Notes: generated by a model from the sequence alone, not told the origin. A DNA stretch of 64,000 nucleotides from Sphingomonas palmae (GCF_900109565.1 NZ_FNZZ01000001.1:124001-188000); one strand, 5' to 3'. Shown: positions 19,566 through 29,243, numbered from the stretch's first letter. Program-made: numbers and translations.

Positions 19566-20467
19566 TGACCCTGCGGTCGCCCCTCAAGCGTGTCCTGCGG
19601 TGCTACCGCCAGATCGCGGTGCAGGATGGTGGGCGAAAACCCCGCGTCGCGCAACCGCGCCGCTACTCGCTCCGTCACGTGCACCGATCGATGTTTTCCC
19701 CCGGTACACCCGAACGCGACCGTAACATAGGGCTTTCCCTCCGCTCGGTAGCGCGGCAGCAACAGCAGCAGCAGCTCCTCGATCCGGCTCACCGCCTCTT
19801 CATACGCCGGGTCGGCGGCGACGTAGGCGGCGACCGCCGGATCGCGTCCCGTTCTGGGGCGAAGGCTCGGCTCCCAGTGTGGATTGCGCAGAAAGCGCAT
19901 GTCGAACATCAGATCGGCCTCGTGCGGGACGCCGCGGGAGAAACCGAACGACTCGATCGTCAGCGTCGTCGCGGCCTCTGCTCGACGTTCGAACAGCGCG
20001 CGCACCTGTTGGGCCAGCGCATTCGCCTTCAGATCGGTCGTGTCGATCAGCCGGTTGGCCCAGCGGCGCAGCGGCGCGAGCAGACCGCGCTCGGCGATGA
20101 TACCGTCGCGGACGGGTCGGTCCTCCGCCATCGGATGGCGGCGTCGCGTCTCGGCGTAGCGACGCGCGAGCTCGTCGCTGGAGCAATCGAGAAACAGCAG
20201 TCCGATGTCCAAATCGGCACGCTCGCGCAGCGCCGTCACCTGCGTGATGAACGCGTCGGGATCGAAGTCGCGCGTGCGCGATCCGAAGCCGAGCGCGAGT
20301 GGGCGGTTCTCTCCTCCAGCATCGGGCTGCGTGCCGTGCAGGAACCGCATCAGGAGCGTCAGCGGCAGATTGTCCACCGTCTCCCAGCCGATGTCTTCCA
20401 GCGTCTTCAGCACCGTCGACTTACCGGCGCCCGACATGCCGACGACCAGCAGCACCTGCATCGTCAC
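19562..20467 (-). CDS. rapZ: RNase adapter protein RapZ (P-loop nucleotide-binding)
   Basis: RapZ-family proteins bind nucleotide and, in E. coli, direct RNase E to a small RNA that controls amino-sugar synthesis. The 301-residue protein has Walker A in VGMSGAGKST, DIGWETVDNLP, and the C-terminal VAFGCTGGKHRSVHVTERV. It starts with GTG overlapping the hprK stop; ATG 20461 is the alternative. Its position between hprK and the EIIA gene is the usual one in alphaproteobacteria. The E. coli target RNA pathway need not exist here. Confidence 0.94.
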   Translation of the reverse strand: MTMQVLLVVGMSGAGKSTVLKTLEDIGWETVDNLPLTLLMRFLHGTQPDAGGENRPLALGFGSRTRDFDPDAFITQVTALRERADLDIGLLFLDCSSDELARRYAETRRRHPMAEDRPVRDGIIAERGLLAPLRRWANRLIDTTDLKANALAQQVRALFERRAEAATTLTIESFGFSRGVPHEADLMFDMRFLRNPHWEPSLRPRTGRDPAVAAYVAADPAYEEAVSRIEELLLLLLPRYRAEGKPYVTVAFGCTGGKHRSVHVTERVAARLRDAGFSPTILHRDLAVAPQDTLEGRPQGQ

Positions 20468-20904
20468 GCGTCTACCTCGGCGATGATCTGCCGCAGCGTC
20501 GCTTCAACCTTGATCGGGGCGGAGGGAGGGCGAGGGTCAATCACGACCTCGCGTACGCGAAGGCCCGCGATCATGCGCCAGCGCGCTTCGGGCATACGGT
20601 CGACTTCATCGCCGAGGCTTACCACCAATTTCACCGGGGTGGAGGCCGCAAACGCGCGCTCTACGATGCCCAGCCCGCGTATCTCGATCTTGCCGGCGAT
20701 AGTGGGCGGCGGAGAGGCGATCACCGCGTCGCCGGCGCGAACCAGATCAGTGTAGTCGTCGCTGACCAGCAACGCGCCGCGATCGATCAAGCGTAGCGCC
20801 AGATCGGATTTGCCCGCGCCTGAGGGACCGGTGAGCATCACGCCCTGCCCATCGATCGCGATCGTGGTCGCGTGGACACATGAGGTGGGCGATTCCGCAC
20901 TCAC
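20464..20904 (-). CDS. hprK: Short HPr kinase/phosphorylase
   Basis: HprK phosphorylates HPr on serine. This version has only 146 residues, the C-terminal kinase domain; the N-terminal domain found in Gram-positive enzymes is absent, as is usual in alphaproteobacteria. Walker A is GPSGAGKS (26-33), followed by LLVSDDYTDL and IAGKIEIRGLGIVE, the HprK signature region. GTG 20904 overlaps the chvG stop by four bases, which links expression of the kinase to the two-component system. Confidence 0.93.
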   Translation of the reverse strand: MSAESPTSCVHATTIAIDGQGVMLTGPSGAGKSDLALRLIDRGALLVSDDYTDLVRAGDAVIASPPPTIAGKIEIRGLGIVERAFAASTPVKLVVSLGDEVDRMPEARWRMIAGLRVREVVIDPRPPSAPIKVEATLRQIIAEVDA

Positions 20905-22475
20905 GCCGAGTCGTCGCGCTCGGCGATCGGCAGTCGTACCACGAAGCGGGCACCACTCAGGCGATCCTCCCGGCTCTCGACCGCGATGCTGCCCTGATGC
21001 GCCTCGACGATCGTTCGCGCGATCGCCAGCCCCAGCCCCGAGTGCTTCCCGAATGCCTCTTCGCTCGGCCGAACCGAGTGGAAGCGACGGAAGATTGCTT
21101 CGCGCGCCTCGGCGGGAACGCCCGGCCCCTCGTCTTCCACCCGCACCTCGACATCGTGATCGATGCGGCGGACGGCGATCGAGACGATGCCGCCGTCGGG
21201 CGAGAAGGACAGCGCATTGTCGAGCAGATTGTCGAAGACGCGTTCCAGCCGCGCGCCCTCCGCCATCACCGGCACCTCCGCGCCGGGCAGCAAGTCGAGA
21301 TGAAGGCGAATGCCGCGCGTCGACCCGCGCTGATTGCGCTGTGCGAGCAGGCCCTCGATCATCGCGATCAGGTCGATCCGCTCGAACTTCGCGCGGCTCA
21401 ACTGCGCGTCCAATCGCGAGGCTTCCGAAATGTCGGTGATCAGGCGATCGAGCCGGTGCACGTCGTCGGCGACGATCGCGAGCAGTCGCGCCTGCGCGTC
21501 GCGGTCGTCGACTCGGGCGAGCACGTCGACCGCGCTGCGGAGCGAGGCGAGGGGGTTCTTCAACTCGTGCGTCACGTCGGCAGCGAACGCCTCGGTCGCG
21601 TCGATTCGCGCACGCAGCGCAAGGCTCATGTCGGATAGCGCGCGCGCGAGCATCCCGATCTCGTCGCGTCGCTCAGGCAGGCGGGGCACGACGACCTCAC
21701 GGGCGCGGCCGAGGCGGACACGTACCGCCGCGCGCGCCAAGCGACGCAACGGATCGACGATTGTGCGTGCGAGGAACAGCGAGAGCGCGACCGAGATCAG
21801 CAGCGCCGTCAGCACGACCAGGCTCAGGCGATATCGCTCGACACGAACCCGCTCGGTGATGTCGCGCGCGTTGATCGTCGACAGGATGGTCGATCGATTG
21901 GGTAGCACGGCAGCGGCGGTGATGACGGGGGTACGATCGGGCGCGCGCCACACCGTTGCCGACAGCGCATGCGTGCTGCGTGCCATGTCGGGATCGGGTG
22001 GCATCCCGTTTCGTGCCGGATCGTAGGTCGGAGAGGACGGTGCGCGAACGATGAAGTCGATGCCCGCATCGAGCCACCGCGCGGCGCGCTGGCTCAACCC
22101 GTCGGTGCGCGGGTCAACCAGCGTGAAGGCGGGACCGCCCAACTGCTCGCTGTCGAGCAGGACAGCATCGTCGGGCGCGAGCAGTTGCAGACGCGCACCC
22201 GTGTCACGCGCCAGTCGCGTCAGCAAGGCAGGTCGTGCGGCCTTGGGGGCGGTGGCGAGCGCTTCCGCCATCAGCCCCGCCTCGCGCCTGACCTGATCGA
22301 CCCGGCTGTCGAGGATGCGCGTGCGGAACGAGTCGAGATAGAAGAACCCGCCGCCGAGCAGCAGCAGCGCGAAGACGTTCACCGCCAGGATACGCGGCGT
22401 CAGCGATACCTGATCCGACCACCGCGCGGTGGGGTCGCGCGGATCACTCCTCGGAGAAGCGGTAGCCGGCGCCAT
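20901..22475 (-). CDS. chvG: Sensor histidine kinase ChvG
   Basis: ChvG senses envelope or acid stress and phosphorylates ChvI. The 524-residue protein has an N-terminal membrane helix ([19 protein letters not shown]), a periplasmic sensory domain up to about residue 210, a second helix ([18 protein letters not shown]), a HAMP segment, the HisKA site [19 protein letters not shown] and ATP-binding motifs [19 protein letters not shown] and [12 protein letters not shown]. The start overlaps the end of chvI by 32 bases. Confidence 0.93.
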   Translation of the reverse strand: MAPATASPRSDPRDPTARWSDQVSLTPRILAVNVFALLLLGGGFFYLDSFRTRILDSRVDQVRREAGLMAEALATAPKAARPALLTRLARDTGARLQLLAPDDAVLLDSEQLGGPAFTLVDPRTDGLSQRAARWLDAGIDFIVRAPSSPTYDPARNGMPPDPDMARSTHALSATVWRAPDRTPVITAAAVLPNRSTILSTINARDITERVRVERYRLSLVVLTALLISVALSLFLARTIVDPLRRLARAAVRVRLGRAREVVVPRLPERRDEIGMLARALSDMSLALRARIDATEAFAADVTHELKNPLASLRSAVDVLARVDDRDAQARLLAIVADDVHRLDRLITDISEASRLDAQLSRAKFERIDLIAMIEGLLAQRNQRGSTRGIRLHLDLLPGAEVPVMAEGARLERVFDNLLDNALSFSPDGGIVSIAVRRIDHDVEVRVEDEGPGVPAEAREAIFRRFHSVRPSEEAFGKHSGLGLAIARTIVEAHQGSIAVESREDRLSGARFVVRLPIAERDDSA

Positions 22476-23148
22476 ACAGCGTCTCGATCGAATCGAAGTC
22501 GCGGTCGACCTCGCGGAATTTGCGTCGGACGCGCTTGATGTGCGAGTCGATCGTGCGATCGTCGACGTAGATGTCGTCCTGGTACGCCGCGTCCATCAAC
22601 TGGTTGCGCGTCTTCACGATGCCGGGCCGCTGCGCCAGCGTCTCCAGGATCAGGAACTCGGTGACGGTCAGCGTAACCGGCGTGCCGTTCCACGAAACCC
22701 GGTGCCGCGCTGGATCCATGATTAGGCGACCGCGCTCGATCGGTCCGTTCGCCTCGGCCTGGTCGGCGTCGTGGCCGGCGGACAATTCGGTACGCCGCAG
22801 GATTGCACGGATACGCGCGATCAGCAGTCGCTGGCTGAACGGCTTGGCGATGTAATCGTCTGCACCGAGGGCGAGGCCCAGCGCCTCGTCAAGCTCATCG
22901 TCCTTGCTGGTCAGGAAGATCACCGGCGTCGTCTGCTTCTCGCGCAGGCGACGCAGCAGCTCGAGCCCGTCCATCCGGGGCATCTTGATGTCGAGAATCG
23001 CGAGATCGGGCGGGTTCTCGATCAACGCCTTCAACGCCGCTTCGCCGTCAGGATAGAGGCGTGTCAGGAAGCCCTCCGCCTGCAGTGCGATCGAGACCGA
23101 GATCAGGATGTTGCGATCATCGTCGACCAGGGCGATCGTTGCACTCAT
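22444..23148 (-). CDS. chvI: Response regulator ChvI
   Basis: This OmpR-type regulator has 234 residues: a receiver with the acidic pair VDDD and the phospho-acceptor in [13 protein letters not shown], and a winged-helix DNA-binding domain with [17 protein letters not shown] and [19 protein letters not shown] 23148 ([11 protein letters not shown]) matches family starts; an upstream start would add residues of no family character. It is the first gene of chvI-chvG-hprK-rapZ-EIIA-HPr, and the tRNA-Glu gene lies 96 bases upstream on the same strand. Confidence 0.95.
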   Translation of the reverse strand: MSATIALVDDDRNILISVSIALQAEGFLTRLYPDGEAALKALIENPPDLAILDIKMPRMDGLELLRRLREKQTTPVIFLTSKDDELDEALGLALGADDYIAKPFSQRLLIARIRAILRRTELSAGHDADQAEANGPIERGRLIMDPARHRVSWNGTPVTLTVTEFLILETLAQRPGIVKTRNQLMDAAYQDDIYVDDRTIDSHIKRVRRKFREVDRDFDSIETLYGAGYRFSEE

Positions 23149-23244
23149 GACGCGCTCGCTAGTCCAAACGACGGCGAGGCTCAATGCGCTACGATGCGCC
23201 GAGCAGGCCGTTGCATGATGGTGACGTGAACCGCGTGACTGAGC

Positions 23245-23319
23245 TGGTGACCCCTACGAGAATCGAACTCGTGTTTTCGCCGTGAGAGGGCGACGTCCTA
23301 ACCGCTAGACGAAGGGGCC
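23245..23319 (-). tRNA. tRNA-Glu (anticodon CTC)
   Basis: Read on the minus strand, this 75-base gene folds as a cloverleaf. The acceptor stem pairs GGCCCCT with AGGGGTC, the D arm contains AGCGGTTAGGA, the anticodon stem TCGCC/GGCGA encloses the loop CTCTCAC with anticodon CTC, and the T arm has ACGAGTTCGATTCTCGT. The discriminator base is A and CCA is encoded (23245-23247). It lies just upstream of chvI. Confidence 0.97.
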
Positions 23320-23384
23320 GTGCGCGGTGTGAGGCGCGCTGATACGGGTGGCTGTCAGCCTCGTCAAGCACCCTTTTGGACGCG

Positions 23385-23421
23385 CGCTGGCGGAGAGCGG
23401 CGCCGCCGTTCTCTGCCAGCG
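23385..23421 (-). terminator. Strong hairpin after the DAHP synthase gene
   Basis: Two 17-base arms (23385-23401 and 23405-23421) pair almost fully, with G-U wobbles, around a three-base loop, a few bases after the DAHP synthase stop. There is no T-run, so terminator function is likely but not certain; it may also stabilise the 3' end. Confidence 0.5.
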
Positions 23422-23428
23422 TGGGTAG

Positions 23429-24799
23429 TCAGGCAGCCTTGCGACGCTCCGCCATCTCGGTGTTGAGCATCTCCGCCAGCAGGAAGGCGAGCTCGAGGCT
23501 CTGACCTGCGTTCAAGCGCGGATCGCAATGCGTGTGGTAGCGGTCGGCCAGGCTCTGTTCGGTCACGTCGATTGCGCCGCCGGTGCATTCGGTAACGTTC
23601 TGCCCCGTCATCTCGGCGTGGATGCCGCCGGCGTGCGTTCCTTCGGCGCGGTGTACGGCGAAGAAGCCGCGCACCTCGGTCAGGATGCGATCGAACGGTC
23701 GCGTCTTGTAGCCGTTCGCCGCCTTCACGACGTTGCCGTGCATCGGGTCACACGACCAGATCACCGGATGGCCCTCGCGTGTCACCGCGCGCACGAGACG
23801 CGGCAGATGCGCCTCGATCTTGTCGTGACCGTAGCGGGTGATGAGCGTCATGCGGCCGGGCACGCGCGCGGGGTTGAGCGTGTCGAGCATCCGCAGCAAG
23901 GCGTCGGGCTCAAGGCTCGGTCCGCACTTGATCCCGATCGGATTGCCGATCCCGCGCAGGAATTCGACGTGGGCCGAGCCTTCGAAGCGCGTGCGATCAC
24001 CGATCCAGAGAAAGTGCGCCGACGTGTCGTACCAGTCGCCGGTCAGCGAATCCTGTCGCGTCATTGCCTGCTCGAACGGCAGCAGCAGCGCCTCGTGGCT
24101 GGTGTAGAAGGTGGTCTGCGACAGCTGCGGCACGGTATCGGGGCCGATCCCGCACGCTTCCATGAAGTCGAGCGCCTCGCCGATGCGATCGGCAGTTTCG
24201 GCGTATTTCTTCGCCCACGGGCTGCGACCCATGAAGTCGTGCGTCCAGCGATGCACTTGGTGCAGGTTGGCGTAGCCGCCCTGTGCGAAGGCGCGCAGCA
24301 GGTTTAGCGTCGCGGCAGACTGCGCATAGGCGCGCACCATCCGCTCAGGGTCGGGCAATCGCGACTCGGGCGTGAACGCGATGTCGTTGACGTTGTCGCC
24401 GCGGTAGCTCGGCAGTTCGACGCCGTCGATCACCTCGTTCGGTGCCGAGCGTGGCTTAGCGAACTGGCCCGCCATGCGCCCCAGCTTGACCACCGGCAGC
24501 TTGCTGGCGAAGGTCATCACCACTGCCATCTGCAGGATGACGCGAAACGTGTCACGGATGTTGTTGGGATGGAATTCAGCGAAACTCTCCGCGCAATCGC
24601 CACCCTGTAGCAGAAATGCTTTCCCTTCTGCGACGCGGGCGAGATCGCCGGTCAGGTTGCGCGCCTCGCCCGCGAAGACCAGCGGCGGGAAGTTGGACAA
24701 CCGGTTTGTCGCATCCTGCAAGCGCGCCGCGTCGGGGTAGACGGGAAGCTGGCGTGCCTCGTGACGGGTCCAGCTGTCGGGGGCCCAATTCGCGGCCAT
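23429..24799 (-). CDS. Class II 3-deoxy-7-phosphoheptulonate synthase
   Basis: This enzyme condenses phosphoenolpyruvate and erythrose 4-phosphate, the entry step to aromatic amino acids. The 456-residue protein is the plant-type class II form: [19 protein letters not shown] at the start, [14 protein letters not shown], a metal/substrate segment in [12 protein letters not shown], and [12 protein letters not shown] and [10 protein letters not shown] near the end. ATG 24799 is preferred because a GGAA lies about ten bases upstream; the in-frame ATG at 24811 has no such site. Confidence 0.95.
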   Translation of the reverse strand: MAANWAPDSWTRHEARQLPVYPDAARLQDATNRLSNFPPLVFAGEARNLTGDLARVAEGKAFLLQGGDCAESFAEFHPNNIRDTFRVILQMAVVMTFASKLPVVKLGRMAGQFAKPRSAPNEVIDGVELPSYRGDNVNDIAFTPESRLPDPERMVRAYAQSAATLNLLRAFAQGGYANLHQVHRWTHDFMGRSPWAKKYAETADRIGEALDFMEACGIGPDTVPQLSQTTFYTSHEALLLPFEQAMTRQDSLTGDWYDTSAHFLWIGDRTRFEGSAHVEFLRGIGNPIGIKCGPSLEPDALLRMLDTLNPARVPGRMTLITRYGHDKIEAHLPRLVRAVTREGHPVIWSCDPMHGNVVKAANGYKTRPFDRILTEVRGFFAVHRAEGTHAGGIHAEMTGQNVTECTGGAIDVTEQSLADRYHTHCDPRLNAGQSLELAFLLAEMLNTEMAERRKAA

Positions 24800-24903
24800 G
24801 ATCAATTCCATCTTGATGTTCGAGCAATAATCCGTGCGTCCGTTACCCTCTACACGCAACGAAGGAAACCTTGCAGATAGTCACGCTCTGTTGTGGCGGC
24901 GCA

Positions 24904-25017
24904 TCAGAAAAGGTCGAGCGCACCACCACGGACATCGAAGATCATATACGCAATCGCGAGCGCCCATCCGCAAAGGCAGAAGGCCCACAACAACGTCCAC
25001 TGCGTACCGCGTCGCAT
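24904..25017 (-). CDS. Tiny single-pass membrane protein (37 residues)
   Basis: The minus strand encodes MRRGTQWTLLWAFCLCGWAL followed by more hydrophobic residues and a charged end (DVRGGALDLF). It has a positively charged N-terminus and one membrane helix. An AGGCAGG stretch lies some 9 bases upstream of the ATG, a weak ribosome-binding site. No family is recognised. It sits 104 bases upstream of the DAHP synthase start on the same strand. Only the composition and start context support it. Confidence 0.4.
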   Translation of the reverse strand: MRRGTQWTLLWAFCLCGWALAIAYMIFDVRGGALDLF

Positions 25018-25237
25018 GATCGATCGCCTGCCTGTCCCGGCAGATGCGAGGTGCACCCGGTTTGCTGAACCGCGGCTGAGCAGCGGGGAGTGTCACCGCG
25101 AGTCACGCCTGCCAAGCGCTGCGACGAAGCGCCCGCACGCCGCACTGGGCATGCTTTCCGCATTGAATCGTAAGGAGAGCACGCGCTTGCACGCAGCCCG
25201 CAGGGTCGCGCACTCAGATTTCCTGGATGGTGAAATC

Positions 25238-25384
25238 CTAGCGCGCGGCCGAGCGCTCGCTCGCCGGCGTGTACGATTTGATTCCACGCAGCCGCCGCTT
25301 GCGTGCCTTGTTCTTGCGCGACCATATCAGGCCAGCGATGCTTCCGACGATCGCGATTGCGGCGATCAGACCGTAAGCCAACAT
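25238..25384 (-). CDS. Tiny membrane protein with basic tail (48 residues)
   Basis: The predicted protein has one hydrophobic helix (MLAYGLIAAIAIVGSIAGLI) followed by a strongly basic stretch, SRKNKARKRRLRGIKSY, and a short polar end. A GGAAG ribosome-binding site lies eight bases before the ATG, which makes it a more credible gene than its 37-residue neighbour. The topology (helix, then positive residues) predicts a cytoplasmic C-terminus. No family is recognised. Confidence 0.55.
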   Translation of the reverse strand: MLAYGLIAAIAIVGSIAGLIWSRKNKARKRRLRGIKSYTPASERSAAR

Positions 25385-25529
25385 TAGTCTAGCTTCCAAC
25401 TCTAAACTCCCGGTTCAAAGCGGGACCGTCGTAGGAAGAATATTCGCTGGCCGCAATGATCGGATACGAGATATGCTATAGGACCCGTAGGCCAAAGGTC
25501 TAGGAATAGTCCCAAGCTGCCCGGCAGGA

Positions 25530-26468
25530 TCAGTAGCCTGCGTCCAGATCGGCTACATTCTTGAGCCTCCCGCCGGACCGGTAAGCAGCGAGATTGTCGA
25601 GGAATAGCGCCGCTGCGCGCTGGAACATTTTGGTCTGGCTGCGTCCCGACAGGTGCATGGTGATCATGCAATTCGGCGCGCGCCATAGCGAATGGTTTGC
25701 CGGCAGCGGCTCGGGACTGGTCGGGTCGAGGAACGCGCCGCCGATCCGTCGCTCGTTCAGCGCCGATAGCAGTGCCTCGTCGTCGATCATGTCGCCGCGC
25801 GCGATGTTGATCAGCCACGCATCGCGCTTCATCGCAGCGAGCTCGTCGGCGCCGATCATTGCCTTGGTCTCGTCAGTCGACGGAGCGGCAAGGATGACCC
25901 AGTCGAATTCGTTGAGGCGAGTTCGCCACGCATCGGGCGTCAACGTTCCGTCGCGACCGGATCGGGTGACACCCGTCACCTCGACCCCGAAAGCCTGCAA
26001 TCGCTCCGCGATCAGGCGACCGATCGCCCCCATGCCGACGATCAGCGCACTTGTATCAGCGAGTTCCACCTTGCCCGGTGCATCCTTCGGCCACTCGCAC
26101 CGGTCCTGCGCGCGCACGACCTCGTCGAAGCGCTTGGCCGCAACCAGCACGCCCATGACGGCATATTCGGCGACCGCGATCGCGTTGATGCCGTTTCCGT
26201 TGGTCAGCGTCACGCCGCGCTCGCGCAGCAGATCGAGCGGAAAGGCGTCCAGCCCGGCGTAGATCGTCGATACCCACTTGAGCGCATGGCCCGACGCGCG
26301 GATCGCCTCGGCGACATGCTCGGTCGGCTGCATATCGACCCAGGCGATCTCCGCGTCGGCGATCATCGCCTTCGCCTCGTCGGGCGAGGAAAACCACGCG
26401 ACCTCGATGTCGGCGGGCAAATGCGGCTCCAGCAGCGGACGCGCGATCGCGGGCAGAACGGCCTTCAT
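25530..26468 (-). CDS. D-2-hydroxyacid dehydrogenase family protein
   Basis: The 312-residue protein is an NAD(P)-dependent 2-hydroxyacid dehydrogenase with the Rossmann signature VGMGAIGRLIAERL and the conserved INIARGDMIDDEALLSAL. The catalytic arginine is likely in LAAPSTDET or INIARGD, and the usual catalytic histidine lies in CMITMHLSGRSQ. Substrate specificity cannot be read. The ATG overlaps the cysS stop (ATGA), so it is coupled to cysS translation. A role in hydroxypyruvate or phosphoglycerate-like substrates is possible but not shown. Confidence 0.88.
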   Translation of the reverse strand: MKAVLPAIARPLLEPHLPADIEVAWFSSPDEAKAMIADAEIAWVDMQPTEHVAEAIRASGHALKWVSTIYAGLDAFPLDLLRERGVTLTNGNGINAIAVAEYAVMGVLVAAKRFDEVVRAQDRCEWPKDAPGKVELADTSALIVGMGAIGRLIAERLQAFGVEVTGVTRSGRDGTLTPDAWRTRLNEFDWVILAAPSTDETKAMIGADELAAMKRDAWLINIARGDMIDDEALLSALNERRIGGAFLDPTSPEPLPANHSLWRAPNCMITMHLSGRSQTKMFQRAAALFLDNLAAYRSGGRLKNVADLDAGY

Positions 26469-27892
26469 AGCGTCACCTTCCAATCCCAACCGAGCGGGTC
26501 GCCGTCCATCACCTCGACCCCGGCCGCCGCCAGCCCATCCCGGATTGCGTCGGAGCGAGGGAAGTCCTTTGCCGCGCGGGCCTCGCGACGCTGAGCCAGT
26601 CGCAGCTCGACCTCGTCGGCGGTGATCGTGGCGGCGGCGGGACGGACCCGCAATGCCTCGCGTGTCAGCTTCGTCAGACCGAGCCCCAGCACTGCGTCGA
26701 AGTCGGCGAGCGCGGCCAGGCGATCGGGTGGCGAAACCTTCTTGTCGGCGAGCATCGCGTCGAGCACCGGCAACGCCCTCGCGGTGTTGAGATCATCCGA
26801 TACCGCGGCGTCGAGTTGCTCGAGGTAAGCGGTCACCGTCGCGCCGGGCTTGGCCGGGCGGTCGCGTAGCGCGCCAACGGCGTGAACCAGCCGCTTCAAC
26901 CGCACCTGCGCCGCGGCAAGGTTTTCCCAGGAAAACTCCAGTTCGGACCGATAATGCGCCTGCAGGCACATCAGCCGATAAGCGAGCGGGTGAAAGCCGC
27001 GCGACACCAATAGGTCGAGCGTCAGTGTCTCGCCCGAAGATTTGCTCATCTTTCCGGTACGATCGACCAGGAAGTTGTTGTGCATCCAGAAGGTCGCGCC
27101 CGTGTCCGCGCAGCCGCAATGTGCCTGGTTCTGCGCGATCTCGTTCGGATGGTGGATCTCGCGGTGATCGATCCCGCCGGTGTGAATGTCGAACGATGGC
27201 CCGAGATATTTCGCGGCCATGACCGAGCATTCGAGATGCCACCCCGGCGCACCGCGACCCCAGGGCGAGTCCCACTCCATCTGCCGCGTCTCGCCGGCGG
27301 GCGTGGTGCGCCAGATCGCGAAATCCTGCGGATGGCGCTTGCCCGCGACCGCGTCGATCCGCCCCGCCGCGGCATCGTCTGCCGCGCCCGCTAACGCGCC
27401 ATAGTCGGGCACAGTGGTCGTGTCGAAGTACAACCCGTCATCGAGCCGGTAGCAGTGCTTGGCCTCGATCGCCTGACCCCACTCGATCATTTCCGCGACG
27501 TGATCGGTCGCGAGCGGAAAGCGGCTCGGCTCGCGGATGTTCAGGTCGACGAGATTGCGTTTGAACGCAGCGGTATAGTGACGGGAAATTTCCCAGATGT
27601 CGCGTCCGCTCGCGCGAGCCGCAGCCTCCATCTTGTCGTCGCCCGCGTCCGCGTCCGAGGTTAGATGTCCGACATCGGTGATGTTGATGACGTGCGTCAG
27701 CGGAAAGCCTTTCCACGTCAGCACGCGCGAGAGCGTATCGGTGAAGACGTAAGCGCGAAGGTTGCCGATGTGTGCGTAATGGTAGACGGTCGGCCCGCAC
27801 GAATAGACCCGCACGTTGCCGGGATCGATCGGCACGAACCGTTCGGTGGCGCGGGTCAGGCTGTTGTAGAAGGTGAGGGGAGCGCCGGTCAT
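26465..27892 (-). CDS. cysS: Cysteine--tRNA ligase
   Basis: The 475-residue class I synthetase charges tRNA-Cys. It has the HIGH motif as HIGN in YHYAHIGNLRAY, KMSKS in GKMSKSSGE, and zinc-binding cysteines in SCGPTVY and WHLECSVM. ATG 27892 opens the usual MTGAPLTFYNSLTR; the large in-frame extension further upstream lacks family character and overlaps the divergent hydrolase gene. It is followed by the 2-hydroxyacid dehydrogenase through a four-base overlap. Confidence 0.97.
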   Translation of the reverse strand: MTGAPLTFYNSLTRATERFVPIDPGNVRVYSCGPTVYHYAHIGNLRAYVFTDTLSRVLTWKGFPLTHVINITDVGHLTSDADAGDDKMEAAARASGRDIWEISRHYTAAFKRNLVDLNIREPSRFPLATDHVAEMIEWGQAIEAKHCYRLDDGLYFDTTTVPDYGALAGAADDAAAGRIDAVAGKRHPQDFAIWRTTPAGETRQMEWDSPWGRGAPGWHLECSVMAAKYLGPSFDIHTGGIDHREIHHPNEIAQNQAHCGCADTGATFWMHNNFLVDRTGKMSKSSGETLTLDLLVSRGFHPLAYRLMCLQAHYRSELEFSWENLAAAQVRLKRLVHAVGALRDRPAKPGATVTAYLEQLDAAVSDDLNTARALPVLDAMLADKKVSPPDRLAALADFDAVLGLGLTKLTREALRVRPAAATITADEVELRLAQRREARAAKDFPRSDAIRDGLAAAGVEVMDGDPLGWDWKVTL

Positions 27893-27997
27893 GCGGCCTC
27901 TTAACCGCAGGCACGCGCCTGCGCCAAGCCGCTCGCTTCGGCTCATCGGCGTTGAAAGCGCGGGCGTCCAAGCACTGCCTGTGGCACAACCGACCCC

Positions 27998-28822
27998 ATG
28001 AAGATCGCACTTGCCCAGACCACCACCGGCATCGATCCCGACGCCAACGCTGCCGCACTCGTCGCCGCGATCGAGGAAGCGGGCAGAGCGGGCGCCGTGA
28101 TGCTGTTCACGCCCGAGATGTCGGGATTGCTCGACCGCGACCGCGCGCGTGCTGCCAGTGCCATCCACGCCGAGGGTGACGATCCGGTTCTCGCGGCGGT
28201 GAGGCAGGCGGCGCGATCCGCCGGCATCTGGGTTCACCTCGGCTCGCTCGCGCTCCGGCGAGCGGACGGCATGCTCGCCAACCGCGGCTTCGTCATCGAT
28301 GCGGCCGGCGGCATCAAGGCGCGCTACGACAAGATGCATCTGTTCGACGTCGACCTACCGACGGGTGAGGCATGGCGCGAATCAGCTGCGTACGTGTCGG
28401 GCGAGCAGGCGGTGGTCGTCGGCAGCTCGCTCGGACCGCTGGGCATGACGATCTGCTACGATCTGCGCTTTCCCGACCTGTTTCGTGCCTTGAGCAACGC
28501 CGGCGCGCGCGTTTTCTCCGTCCCCGCCGCCTTCACGCGCCCGACGGGGAAGGCGCATTGGCACGTGCTGCTCCGTGCCCGCGCAATCGAGGCCGGCGCA
28601 TTCGTTATCGCCGCGGCGCAGACGGGCGTGCATCAGGATGGACGCGAAACCTTTGGCCATTCGCTGGTGGTTGATCCCTGGGGCGAGGTGCTGCTCGACA
28701 TGGGCGATCAGCCAGGCATCGGCTACGTCGATCTCGACCTTGCCGCGATCGATCGCGTTCAGGCGCGCGTTCCGGTACTTCGCCACCGCAGAACGATCGG
28801 CGAGGTTCTCCGCATCGAGTGA
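27998..28822 (+). CDS. Carbon-nitrogen hydrolase (nitrilase superfamily)
   Basis: The 274-residue protein carries the Glu-Lys-Cys catalytic triad of the nitrilase superfamily: FTPEMSG, KARYDKMHLFDV and MTICYDLRFPDLF. The arrangement resembles Nit1/Nit2-type amidases, which clear deaminated glutathione or related omega-amides; the exact substrate is inferred only by family. It is divergent from cysS, with 105 bases between. A long C-terminal part (ATERS-like tail ending EVLRIE) is normal. Confidence 0.9.
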   Translation: MKIALAQTTTGIDPDANAAALVAAIEEAGRAGAVMLFTPEMSGLLDRDRARAASAIHAEGDDPVLAAVRQAARSAGIWVHLGSLALRRADGMLANRGFVIDAAGGIKARYDKMHLFDVDLPTGEAWRESAAYVSGEQAVVVGSSLGPLGMTICYDLRFPDLFRALSNAGARVFSVPAAFTRPTGKAHWHVLLRARAIEAGAFVIAAAQTGVHQDGRETFGHSLVVDPWGEVLLDMGDQPGIGYVDLDLAAIDRVQARVPVLRHRRTIGEVLRIE

Positions 28823-28933
28823 GTGAGCGTGCTTCGCGCCTTGCGGAGCCGCTACCTAGCTGATAGACGCGGCGCGTTCGGCGCAGGCCTGCCTGTCGCC
28901 GCTGTAGCCGTTTTCCCGGAGTTCATTGGTTTT

Positions 28934-29140
28934 ATGCAGATCATCGTTCGCGACAACAACGTCGACCAAGCCCTTCGCGCGCTCAAGAAGAAGCTGCAGC
29001 GTGAGGGTGTGTACCGCGAGATGAAGCTGCGTCGTCACTACGAGAAGCCGTCGGAAAAGCGCGCACGTGAGCGTGCCGCGGCGGTCCGTCGCGCACGCAA
29101 GCTGGAGCGCAAGCGCGCCGAGCGCGACGGCGCACGGTAA
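28934..29140 (+). CDS. rpsU: 30S ribosomal protein S21
   Basis: The 68-residue basic protein begins [20 protein letters not shown] and ends in a lysine- and arginine-rich helix. These are the hallmarks of S21, which helps mRNA binding on the small subunit. ATG 28934 is used; the reading frame stays open upstream, but that part has no S21 character. A GC-rich hairpin follows 10 bases after the stop. Confidence 0.97.
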   Translation: MQIIVRDNNVDQALRALKKKLQREGVYREMKLRRHYEKPSEKRARERAAAVRRARKLERKRAERDGAR

Positions 29141-29150
29141 GCATCAGGGG

Positions 29151-29179
29151 CGCACCCCACGCGCAAACGCTGGGGTGCG
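29151..29179 (+). terminator. Probable terminator of rpsU
   Basis: CGCACCCCA (29151-29159) and TGGGGTGCG (29171-29179) form a nine-base-pair stem with an 11-base loop. It lies 10 bases after the rpsU stop. The following bases are only moderately T-rich, so efficiency is uncertain. Confidence 0.55.
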
Positions 29180-29243
29180 GCTTCTGACCTTCACGGGTGA
29201 TGGCGGTCCGGCGTGACCGCGCCAAATGCAGGTGTCCTGATCC

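Noticed and set aside
27893-28339. In-frame upstream extension of cysS
   Set aside because: It has no synthetase character, overlaps the divergent hydrolase, and family members start at MTGAPLTFYN.
28823-28933. N-terminal extension of S21 (37 residues)
   Set aside because: S21 proteins start at the MQIIVRDNN segment; the upstream part is not conserved in character.
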